This document shows positions 1 through 5,550 of a DNA stretch of 5,550 bases, piece by piece. Within the stretch, counting starts at the first letter, position 1. Each line of letters opens with the position of its first letter. The position numbers were made by a program, and so were the translations under genes. The DNA is from Deltaproteobacteria bacterium (lineage in GTDB: Bacteria > Desulfobacterota_B > Binatia > UBA9968): contig VBKY01000032.1 of assembly GCA_005879255.1 (NCBI GenBank), positions 1 to 5,550 of the forward strand, given 5' to 3'. A model generated the notes under the pieces. It was not told where the DNA came from and made no database searches. It worked only from the letters and a program-made list of their open reading frames with translations.

Positions 1-197
1 AAGACATATGGAATACGAGCAAGGTAAAGGACAACCCAACCTCGCTGGCCGTCATGGAGCTAGCGCAGCGCCTCGGCATTCATCCGGCCATCATTGCCGG
101 TCGCATCCGATACGAGACACGGAACTTTCGCCTGTTGTCCCATTTTGTCGGCACCGGCACGTTACGTAAGCAGATTTTTGAAGGAGAAGAGCGATGA
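1..197 (+). CDS. C-terminal end of HigA / ImmA-IrrE-type regulator (5' partial)
   Basis: The frame is open from the window edge (first full codon at 3) to TGA at 195-197, giving 64 residues. The visible protein contains ELAQRLGIHPAIIAGRIRYE followed by a VGTG turn and a charged end. From family knowledge, an ALA..L.I.P.IVAGR.R pattern is typical of the C-terminus of XRE/HigA antitoxin-like proteins carrying an ImmA/IrrE zinc peptidase domain. The HTH and HExxH parts would lie upstream, outside the window. Such proteins act as cytoplasmic repressors or antitoxins, often paired with an overlapping toxin-like or restriction gene. Here the stop overlaps the ATG of a 12-codon frame (ATGA), so the usual partner seems to be missing. 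The assignment rests on the C-terminal motif only. Confidence 0.7.
   Translation, partial: DIWNTSKVKDNPTSLAVMELAQRLGIHPAIIAGRIRYETRNFRLLSHFVGTGTLRKQIFEGEER
181..186 (+). promoter_or_regulatory. Shine-Dalgarno AAGGAG for the 12-codon frame at 194
   Basis: AAGGAG lies inside the last codons of the upstream gene, seven bases before the ATG at 194. It is a near-ideal ribosome binding site. This is the main reason to think a real, translationally coupled gene once started at 194. Confidence 0.5.
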
Positions 198-232
198 GTT
201 TCCTGTCCGATATCAACTTGTACGAACAGTAA
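194..232 (+). pseudogene. Truncated start of a lost downstream partner gene (12 codons)
   Basis: The ATG at 194 overlaps the previous TGA in an ATGA junction, has a strong AAGGAG seven bases upstream, and reads MSFLSDINLYEQ before TAA at 230-232. The overlap and ribosome binding site are what one expects for the second gene of an operon, for example the partner of a HigA/ImmA-type regulator. Twelve residues are too few for such a partner and no continuation is evident in the other frames. I infer that the rest was deleted or displaced when the downstream module arrived. It could instead be a genuine micro-ORF or chance. I do not recognise the peptide. Confidence 0.3.
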
Positions 233-284
233 AGCATGGGTAATCCGGAGGGTATAGCGCGGCGCTGTCGGCCGAACGAGAGAT

Positions 285-316
285 AAAAAGGGGTCGGGAG
301 AGGTCGGGAGTCTTTT
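285..316 (+). repeat. AAAAAG-GGGTC...CTTTT repeat with internal GGTCGGGAG duplication
   Basis: GGTCGGGAG occurs twice, at 292-300 and 302-310, and the pair is bounded by AAAAAG (285-290) and its partial inverse CTTTT (312-316). Removing one 10-base unit would leave AAAAAGGGGTCGGGAGTCTTTT, a compact form resembling the GGGTC repeats on the other side of the module at 5304-5368. This looks like a REP-like intergenic element. The surrounding gene-free stretch 233-384 otherwise shows only a possible -10 box TATTAT at 322-327 without a convincing -35. Confidence 0.5.
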
Positions 317-373
317 CAAGATATTATTGCTGGGTTGCGAGCCAAATAAGGGATTCGCACCACCTGTGTTAAC

Positions 374-377
374 GGAG
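374..377 (+). promoter_or_regulatory. Ribosome binding site GGAG for the phosphoesterase gene
   Basis: GGAG, within AACGGAGACC, sits seven bases before the ATG at 385. It supports that start for the metallophosphoesterase frame. No comparable site precedes the possible starts of the following large frame. Confidence 0.6.
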
Positions 378-384
378 ACCATCA

Positions 385-1257
385 ATGTCGTCCCAAACGG
401 ATAATACTACAGAAGAGCCACTCCTTCGGTGGTTGCATTTGACTGATTTGCACATTGGTCACAATGATGAATCCCAGCGTACCGCGCTAGCTTCACTGCT
501 CGCAGCGATTGAAATAGCCGCAGAGGGAAAGCCCTTTGACGCTGTATTCATAACTGGAGACTTGGCCTATTCCGGTCAACAAAATGAATATGACGCCTTG
601 CAAAGAGATATTATTTCACCATTGAAAGGTGATCTGCTGTGTAGCGGTGCACGCTTTTTTACGACACCGGGTAATCATGACATGGATTGCGGAATCGGCT
701 GGCCACCGATTTGGAAAGAGCTCGGAAGATCGAGACAAGACCGTTTTTTTCATCTTGATGAATCCGGGCGTAAAACGCGTGAAATGCGAGCTGAATCCTT
801 TGCTGAATATAGGAATTTTATTGGCAGGTCCGCTATTGAGAGCGTTAATCCGATCGAAGTGCCAGCGGTGCAACTGAAATTTGACGGGCGTGGCCGACCC
901 ATTATTATTATCTCGGTCGTCACCGCCTACTTCGCAGACAAGGAAAATCCCGATAATAAGCGGACTACGCCAGCACCGATACACCCGATTCGAACGCTAC
1001 TTCAAGAGTTACCTGCCAATGCGCAGCCCATCGTTTTAGGCCACCATCCACCCGATTGGTTCACGCAGGACACGGAGGAGCAATTGCACTCCCTTCTAGT
1101 GGAACGAAACGCCTTGTACCTTCATGGGCACGAACACAAAGTTCGTTCCCGCATGGGAGCGCGCGGTCTAGTATCACTAGGTTTTGGTGCAGCATATGTT
1201 AGTCCTATCGATGCTCGCGGTAGCTACGTATTATCGGAATTCGTTTGCAATCTGTGA
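385..1257 (+). CDS. Calcineurin-like metallophosphoesterase, probably the N-terminal effector of a frameshifted NACHT protein
   Basis: The 290-residue product carries the full set of calcineurin-like (MPE) motifs: D21-x-H23 in LTDLHIGH, G58-D59 in ITGDLAYSG, G96-N97-H98-D99, H220-H221 in VLGHHPPDWF, and H249-x-H251 in LHGHEH. These residues bind two metal ions, and the family hydrolyses phosphoester bonds in nucleic acids (SbcD/Mre11), cyclic nucleotides (CpdA) or proteins. The substrate cannot be told here. There is no signal peptide or membrane segment, so it should be cytoplasmic. The start has GGAG seven bases upstream. The last residues, from about 281 onward, look out of frame: the usual closing strand and WD..G.W segment of such domains is read in the next frame, from about 1229. 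The natural product is therefore probably a larger fused protein. As it stands, the domain lacks its last strands but keeps every metal ligand. Confidence 0.88.
   Translation: MSSQTDNTTEEPLLRWLHLTDLHIGHNDESQRTALASLLAAIEIAAEGKPFDAVFITGDLAYSGQQNEYDALQRDIISPLKGDLLCSGARFFTTPGNHDMDCGIGWPPIWKELGRSRQDRFFHLDESGRKTREMRAESFAEYRNFIGRSAIESVNPIEVPAVQLKFDGRGRPIIIISVVTAYFADKENPDNKRTTPAPIHPIRTLLQELPANAQPIVLGHHPPDWFTQDTEEQLHSLLVERNALYLHGHEHKVRSRMGARGLVSLGFGAAYVSPIDARGSYVLSEFVCNL
1181..1254 (+). other. Reading-frame break between phosphoesterase and NACHT parts
   Basis: The second frame opens after TAG at 1178-1180 and the first closes with TGA at 1255-1257, so any switch must fall in this interval. Believable phosphoesterase sequence (SLGFGAAYVSPIDA) is in the first frame up to about 1215. 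Believable closing-strand sequence (RNSFAICELSESLHVSV) is in the second frame from about 1235. Omitting one base, for instance G1228, reads SY-YYRNSF and joins 385-5275 into 1630 codons including the stop. The site has no homopolymer run. It does have overlapping palindromes, GTAGCTAC (1220-1227) and TACGTA (1225-1230). I infer a one-base insertion or two-base deletion; a programmed shift or assembly error is not excluded. Confidence 0.65.
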
Positions 1258-4200
1258 GCTTTCCGAATCTCTACATGTAAGCGTTACGTCTTGGGATGCG
1301 GAACACGGGAAATGGCGGAGCGATCAGAATCTGCCTGGGGATTTCATTGATAGAAGCGAACGGCTAAAGGATGGATACCGCCTTGAATTACCCACGACCA
1401 AGCTATTGACACGCCCCACTCTCGCATCTGCTATACGGAATGAATTGAGTATTGATCGCTGCATTTGGCTCGCCGAAGATGAAGCCAAGCGCTGGCCGTC
1501 GTTGCTATTAACTATCGGCGCTGTTCGCAATATTGATGAAGCGTTTGCGTTGCCCAATCAGCCGTTACCTGCCGGGCATTGCCAGTTTCGTATAACGGAC
1601 GACACCAGCGCTTACCTGGTTTATGCAATCTCAGCAGAGGGTGACATTCTTACTTACGACCAACTTCAGGCAATCAATACAGAGCTCGATAAGCAAGACT
1701 ACAATGGATGTATCGTCGCAACTCTCGGGGAGTTGGCTAGTGACGCTCGCACGTTAGCCACGCAGTTGGCAAAGCGCAAACCAATCTCGTTATATGAGCG
1801 CTCGGATATTGTGCGCCGGATGACCCGTAACCTGCCTGCAGATTTAGATCGTGCACTTGTAAGGGCCGATCCAAATATCGTCGGTGCATGCTTGATAATC
1901 ACTCAAGATGAGATTGCGATTCTATTTCTCGATCGAACCGGAAATGCGTGGTTCCAAGTGCTAGGTTCCGCAGGAAATGTACTTCCAGAATCGTCACCTC
2001 TTGTGATGTCGCTCAGACGCGTTCTCGTGTCATTGCGCTCAATGCGATACGAGGTTCCAGGTATGCAACAACGGTTGCCACTGGATGCTCCACAAACCAC
2101 GGTATTCAATCGCGAAGAGTATTTACGAAAATGTGATGAGTACTTTGACAATGTAAAATATGCACCGTTAGCGGCGCTTGGGCTGCGTTTTAGAAAAGCT
2201 TCCTTGTCAGACATTTACGTTGATGCCTCCGCTGACGTGGGAGGCTCCTCTAAAGCATCTCAAAATCTCACACGCGCAGTTTCGGAATTTGTTGAATCTT
2301 TAAATCTTCCTCAGGCGCAACGCGATCAGCTCGAATCTCAACTGCGCTCCCGATATGGACTGAATAGGTCTGCAGAGGTAGGTGCTGCCAGGAAGTTATA
2401 TCAGCGCTACAACAACATAGTAGTGTTAGGCGATCCAGGTTCCGGAAAGACGTGTTTTGTTCAGCATGAAATTCTGGCCTATTGTAGTCCTCCAATTGAA
2501 GAGCAGTCATGGTATGCGCATCATTTGCCGATTTATGTATCCCTTGCGGAAGCAGCACGTTTATTGGATAGCGAAACCAAGTTATTGGACATATGCGAAA
2601 TTGTTTCTGCTAGACGAGGCATTGAGCTACCTAGATCAACTGTTGAAACAACATTATCCGAAGGTCGAGCTGCGTTCTTTTTTGATGGTTTGGATGAGGT
2701 CGGTTACATAGACAAAAGGATTGCGCTCTTATCCGAGATTGACTCATTAGTTAAGACTTTCGCATCGCGCGGTAATCGCTTCGTGCTGGCATCCCGCCCA
2801 GCCGCTGTACAGCCCGTCGATATACCAGAGGCTATGACATATCTGCAGTTGAAAGGACTAACACACGAGGAAATTCGCATTTTGGCGGGCCGCGTATTGA
2901 CAGCACGTCTTAGCGAACATGAAGAAAAGAATTTAACCGAAGAGGAAAAGGATCTTATTGAAAGACTTTTAGAAGACACTCGAACTAGCCCAGGGATTGC
3001 CCGCATAGCGCGCAATCCTTTGCTCCTGACTCTGCTAGTCTTGATTTATGCGAATACTGGTGCGCTTAGCGCAAAGCGCCATGTAATCTATACTCAAGCG
3101 ATTAAGACACTGGTCAGTGTGCGGGGTCGGCAGACGCGGGAACAGCAAATTTCCGAGGCTGATCTTCGAACCCGTCTAGGAGCTCTTGCATTAGCTATTT
3201 TCCAGAGAGACATCGCTGAGATACCAAAAAGGACGGAGGTAATAGATGTTCTCAGCCCATTAATGCCACCTTCTACGTCAACGATTGCAAGTCGCTCCAA
3301 ATCGGACGTTGCAAACGCCTTTTTACAAGAGGTAGCCGAGGCTACCGGGCTTTTGACGATCCATTCCAGGGACGATCATGAGTCTGACGACCTTATTACA
3401 TTCATGCATTACTCGTTCCTGGAGTATTACGCTGCAGCAGGTCTGCTTTCCACGGATTTCAAGGCACTCGTGCCACGATATTCTGGAAACGCGCGCTGGA
3501 AAGATGTAACCACGTTGCTCTTTGGAATCCTTTCGGAACAAGCAGATGTAACACCGCTATTAGAGAGGATTTTGGCGGACGAATCCTTGCCGGAAAAAAT
3601 ATCAAGATACAAACTGCTCTTAGCCTTGGATTGCGCCAGCGAATGTGACGTGCCCCCGGAGTCATCCCAAGATCGTTTGGCATCGGCGGTATATGACACA
3701 ATTTCAATCGGCACAGGGCGTTTTTCCACTGATTTGAGAAACGATATCGCTCATCGCTTGGAATATTTCTTACAAGGTGGCGGCCCGCGTATCGAAGAAG
3801 CACTTAGCCGTGGACTCCGGCATTCAGAACCACTTCCGGCTGCAGCATTCGCCGACCTAACAGCTCGCATTTCGGAAAATACTCCCCTCTCTCAGGCGCT
3901 TTCGGAGGCATTTGATTGTTGCCTCGATCATCAGAATGCGGTTACACGCGCAGCAGCGTTGTACGCCATTGAGCGTCGCCCAGAATTGAGATCTGAAAAA
4001 GCTCGAAAGGTCGTACGGGACTCACTTAAAGGCAGTGTCATAGAGAAGCATGCTGCACTCAAGGCAATAGCAGCGGTCCCCAGCTTTCAGGATTTCGCCC
4101 GTAAAGAGATGCGCGACCTTATAGATGATCCGAATACTTTGATCTCCACCGCCGCAGCACAATGCGCGCTTGCTACGTCATTGAAGGGGAGCGAATGGTC

Positions 4201-5275
4201 TGAAGATGCCACGCTGCTTGATAGAGTCCTGGTCAAGCTCAATCAGAGTACCGAAGAGACGGGACTTTTATTGCGGGGAATAACTCTTGATGCAGACGTC
4301 GTAAGACGACTGATTTTCTTTTCGGGAGACCCCATTGTTACAGAACTGGCCATCAGATCTTTACCTCTGATTCGTGAGAATGACCATTTCGTCTATCAAA
4401 TGGTACAGCAATGTCTCCGTACAAGTGAAAATCCACGACACAAAGCTGCCTGCCTGGATGCTCTTCGGGGCTCTCCCGGAGCTGTCGCCCTAATTACAAT
4501 TGCAGACACGGATACGATTTGTAACCTACTCAACACTGGTCAGAGAAATGTTCGAATTGCCGCTGTAAGGTTATTGGGGGAACTACCAGACGACGAAAAA
4601 GTTGTTCGGAGCCTACAGGACCAATTGACAGAAGCCGAGAGTGACAGATTACGAGAGGACGAAATCACCGAGGCTGCTAAAGCACTTGCGAAACACGTTC
4701 GGCGGAATCAACGCCTCCGTGAAGACGCATTGAGTAGCGTTCTTCAGAAACTCCCTAAGAGCCCTCTCTCGGGCTTCGGGGACGAAGTTAGGCAGCATCA
4801 AATTGTTGTCCGACTACTGGTTTGTGAATCAATAGGCGGAGTAGCGAGCGACGAAGAGGCGAAGCAGCTTTACAATTTTGCGGAAAGTTTTCGTACTCCA
4901 CTTGCCATCAGACGACAGGCTATACGGGTATTCGGTCGTATAGCAGAGCCAACCGAGCAAAATGTCGAACTGGTCCTCAAACTGCTGAGCCGTGACGATA
5001 GCCGGGTTAGAGAAGCTGCGTATGCAGCAACGTTTTCGTTTATTGGGCAATGCAGGAGGAAGGTAGAATACGTCCGGCGGGTATATCCGTCGCTCAATAA
5101 GCTACGGGACCGTTTATGCGAGATTTGGGAGCGGGAAATCCTGGCTCAACCGCAAAGCATTGATCCTGTCGGATTACGAGATATACGGGATACGGTAGTA
5201 GAAATAGATAATCTAATGCTTGCGTACGAGGAATTTTCCGGACGAGCGACAATCGTTCCGGCCACGGATTCCTAA
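1184..5275 (+). CDS. NACHT NTPase with C-terminal HEAT-like repeats (NLR-like/STAND immune protein)
   Basis: Residues are counted from the TTG at 1184 (1363 in all); ATG codons at 1196 and 1211 are alternative starts, none with a good ribosome binding site. Residues 18-60 (AICELSESLHVSV, W37-D38, GKW) look like the end of the upstream phosphoesterase domain. Residues 70-320 are unassigned. A linker at 328-352 (PLAALGLRF...SDIYVDA) is typical just before NACHT modules. NACHT follows: Walker A GDPGSGKT at 416-423 (K422), the Walker B hallmark FFFDGLDE with D501, D504 and E505, ASRP at 536-539 with R538, the ARNPLLLTLL helix near 610-619 and FMHYSFLEYYAA at 740-751. From about 880 to 1340 come HEAT-like helical repeats, for example around 915, 956, 981, 1049, 1085, 1122, 1241 and 1270. 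Bacterial NACHT proteins of this build act in antiphage defence, sensing through the C-terminal repeats; that role is inferred here. The core NACHT motifs are intact. Confidence 0.9.
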   Translation: MVQHMLVLSMLAVATYYRNSFAICELSESLHVSVTSWDAEHGKWRSDQNLPGDFIDRSERLKDGYRLELPTTKLLTRPTLASAIRNELSIDRCIWLAEDEAKRWPSLLLTIGAVRNIDEAFALPNQPLPAGHCQFRITDDTSAYLVYAISAEGDILTYDQLQAINTELDKQDYNGCIVATLGELASDARTLATQLAKRKPISLYERSDIVRRMTRNLPADLDRALVRADPNIVGACLIITQDEIAILFLDRTGNAWFQVLGSAGNVLPESSPLVMSLRRVLVSLRSMRYEVPGMQQRLPLDAPQTTVFNREEYLRKCDEYFDNVKYAPLAALGLRFRKASLSDIYVDASADVGGSSKASQNLTRAVSEFVESLNLPQAQRDQLESQLRSRYGLNRSAEVGAARKLYQRYNNIVVLGDPGSGKTCFVQHEILAYCSPPIEEQSWYAHHLPIYVSLAEAARLLDSETKLLDICEIVSARRGIELPRSTVETTLSEGRAAFFFDGLDEVGYIDKRIALLSEIDSLVKTFASRGNRFVLASRPAAVQPVDIPEAMTYLQLKGLTHEEIRILAGRVLTARLSEHEEKNLTEEEKDLIERLLEDTRTSPGIARIARNPLLLTLLVLIYANTGALSAKRHVIYTQAIKTLVSVRGRQTREQQISEADLRTRLGALALAIFQRDIAEIPKRTEVIDVLSPLMPPSTSTIASRSKSDVANAFLQEVAEATGLLTIHSRDDHESDDLITFMHYSFLEYYAAAGLLSTDFKALVPRYSGNARWKDVTTLLFGILSEQADVTPLLERILADESLPEKISRYKLLLALDCASECDVPPESSQDRLASAVYDTISIGTGRFSTDLRNDIAHRLEYFLQGGGPRIEEALSRGLRHSEPLPAAAFADLTARISENTPLSQALSEAFDCCLDHQNAVTRAAALYAIERRPELRSEKARKVVRDSLKGSVIEKHAALKAIAAVPSFQDFARKEMRDLIDDPNTLISTAAAQCALATSLKGSEWSEDATLLDRVLVKLNQSTEETGLLLRGITLDADVVRRLIFFSGDPIVTELAIRSLPLIRENDHFVYQMVQQCLRTSENPRHKAACLDALRGSPGAVALITIADTDTICNLLNTGQRNVRIAAVRLLGELPDDEKVVRSLQDQLTEAESDRLREDEITEAAKALAKHVRRNQRLREDALSSVLQKLPKSPLSGFGDEVRQHQIVVRLLVCESIGGVASDEEAKQLYNFAESFRTPLAIRRQAIRVFGRIAEPTEQNVELVLKLLSRDDSRVREAAYAATFSFIGQCRRKVEYVRRVYPSLNKLRDRLCEIWEREILAQPQSIDPVGLRDIRDTVVEIDNLMLAYEEFSGRATIVPATDS

Positions 5276-5303
5276 AAGTGTTGAAGACAAATCCAGCACA
5301 CAA

Positions 5304-5331
5304 CGAAAAACGGGGTCAAGTCCGCTGTTAG
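5304..5331 (+). repeat. GGGTCAAGTCC hairpin repeat, copy 1
   Basis: The sequence from CGAAAAA at 5304 through GGGTCAAGTCCGCTGTTAG at 5313-5331 matches copy 2 at 5343-5368. It can fold with loop TCAAGT (5316-5321): G5315-C5322, G5314-C5323, bulged G5324, then G5313-C5325, G5312-T5326 wobble, C5311-G5327 and A-T pairs. It looks like a REP-type intergenic palindrome just downstream of the NACHT gene. Confidence 0.6.
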
Positions 5332-5342
5332 AAAGGGTCTCC

Positions 5343-5368
5343 CGAAAAAGGGTCAAGTCCGCTTTTAG
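5343..5368 (+). repeat. GGGTCAAGTCC hairpin repeat, copy 2
   Basis: CGAAAAA at 5343-5349 followed by GGGTCAAGTCCGCTTTTAG at 5350-5368 repeats copy 1 in direct orientation. The fold is AAAAGGG / CC(G)CTTTT around loop TCAAGT: G5352-C5359, G5351-C5360, bulged G5361, G5350-C5362 and four A-T pairs. Relative to copy 1 both arms differ together, which suggests the hairpin is what is kept. Confidence 0.6.
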
Positions 5369-5390
5369 CTATTGACGCGCGACGAATCGA

Positions 5391-5414
5391 AAATGCAGAG
5401 AGTCTCTGCTTTCC
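5391..5414. terminator. Candidate bidirectional terminator hairpin between convergent genes
   Basis: GCAGAG (5395-5400) and CTCTGC (5404-5409) pair perfectly around AGT. On the plus strand the stem is followed by TTTCC, on the minus strand by ATTTTCG, and AAA/TTT on the two sides can extend it with a bulged base. It lies about 120 bases after the NACHT stop and about 60 bases after the minus-strand stop at 5470, a sensible place to end both transcripts. The T tracts are short, so efficiency is uncertain. Confidence 0.5.
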
Positions 5415-5444
5415 GAGTCGGATGGCTTTTGCTGCCCGCGGGTC

Positions 5445-5475
5445 AACTAAAAAAATAATTTTTGTTCTCTTAGTT
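5445..5475. repeat. Nested AT-rich inverted repeat at the end of the convergent gene
   Basis: AACTAA (5445-5450) is the reverse complement of TTAGTT (5470-5475), and between them AAAAAT-A-ATTTTT (5451-5463) is a second, perfect inverted repeat. The outer right arm contains the minus-strand stop codon. It may help end the minus-strand transcript, but without a GC-rich stem it is not a classical intrinsic terminator. Confidence 0.35.
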
Positions 5476-5550
5476 CGCTTTCCGGGTAGGCTGCGCCGAG
5501 CCTGTGCGATCTAGTCGAAAAAACTTCTGACCGTTGTGGTAGGCGATCTT
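5470..5550 (-). CDS. C-terminal end of an unidentified convergent gene (5' part outside window)
   Basis: On the minus strand the frame is open from the window edge at 5550 to TAA at 5472-5470 and gives 26 residues, KIAYHNGQKFFRLD followed by a polar tail ending QPTRKAN. An amphipathic K-I-x-x-x-N-x-x-x-x-F-x-L helix close to a C-terminus is reminiscent of amidohydrolase-2-type TIM-barrel hydrolases, whose last helix often reads like ILxxNAxxLFGL. That resemblance is weak evidence. The stop is followed by a hairpin in the right orientation, which supports a real gene end. This gene converges on the NACHT gene and probably belongs to the chromosomal backbone beside the module. Confidence 0.45.
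   Translation of the reverse strand, partial: KIAYHNGQKFFRLDRTGSAQPTRKAN

Noticed and set aside
285..316. The GGTCGGGAG pair as a CRISPR or iteron-type array
   Set aside because: There are only two short copies one base apart, with no spacer regularity and no associated Cas or Rep gene in the window.
80..385. A minus-strand frame of 101 codons across the left intergenic region
   Set aside because: It runs antisense through the recognisable ImmA/IrrE-type C-terminus and the repeat, with no family resemblance.
744..750. A run of seven T as a possible slippage or phase-variation tract
   Set aside because: The reading frame continues correctly through it (RFFH) and motifs on both sides are in the same frame.
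629..984. Alternative plus- and minus-strand frames inside the phosphoesterase gene
   Set aside because: The metal-binding motifs are in the 385-1257 frame; the others give cysteine- and arginine-rich nonsense without domain features.
1184..1213. An independent start (TTG 1184, ATG 1196 or ATG 1211) for a separate NACHT gene
   Set aside because: Not excluded, but no suitable ribosome binding site precedes any of them, and the first residues coded from 1235 continue the phosphoesterase domain, so a frame break explains more.
3427..3803. Overlapping antisense frames of about 100-114 codons
   Set aside because: They lie entirely opposite the NACHT coding frame, show no recognisable motif and no ribosome binding site, and are expected by chance there.
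5435..5442. The palindrome CCCGCGGG as an operator
   Set aside because: It is eight bases, in a convergent intergenic region without a promoter, and can easily arise by chance.

Overview
The window holds one large bacterial accessory module, very probably an NLR-like (STAND/NACHT) immune protein with a metallophosphoesterase effector end, inserted between the tails of two unrelated neighbour genes. The protein families, the Shine-Dalgarno sites and the gene-dense layout point to a bacterium. The ImmA/IrrE-type neighbour and the GGGTC-type short palindromic repeats fit a proteobacterium, but I cannot name a genus.

Layout. Positions 1-197 are the last 64 codons of a HigA/ImmA-IrrE-type regulator-peptidase on the plus strand. 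Overlapping its stop codon (ATGA) is a well-formed ribosome binding site and ATG that open only a 12-codon frame (194-232), probably the stump of a lost partner gene. Positions 233-384 are an intergenic stretch with a duplicated GGTCGGGAG motif and the ribosome binding site of the next gene. Positions 385-1257 encode a calcineurin-like metallophosphoesterase with all its metal-binding motifs. It runs, with a 74-base overlap, into a 4.1 kb frame (1184-5275) encoding the end of the phosphoesterase domain, an unassigned middle region, a canonical NACHT NTPase and a long HEAT-like helical repeat array. Positions 5276-5469 contain two covarying GGGTCAAGTCC hairpin repeats and a symmetric hairpin that could terminate transcription from both sides. 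Positions 5470-5550, on the minus strand, are the last 26 codons of a convergent gene.

Main reading. The two big frames are probably one gene broken by a single-base frame change between about 1181 and 1254. The end of the phosphoesterase domain is in the second frame, that frame has no convincing ribosome binding site, and dropping one base gives a single protein of 1629 residues: phosphoesterase, unassigned middle region, NACHT, HEAT. By analogy with bacterial NACHT/Avs proteins, the HEAT array would sense an invader, NACHT would switch and oligomerise, and the phosphoesterase would attack a nucleic acid or nucleotide. Whether the break is a natural mutation, a programmed frameshift, a real gene split or a sequencing error cannot be decided from this sequence alone.
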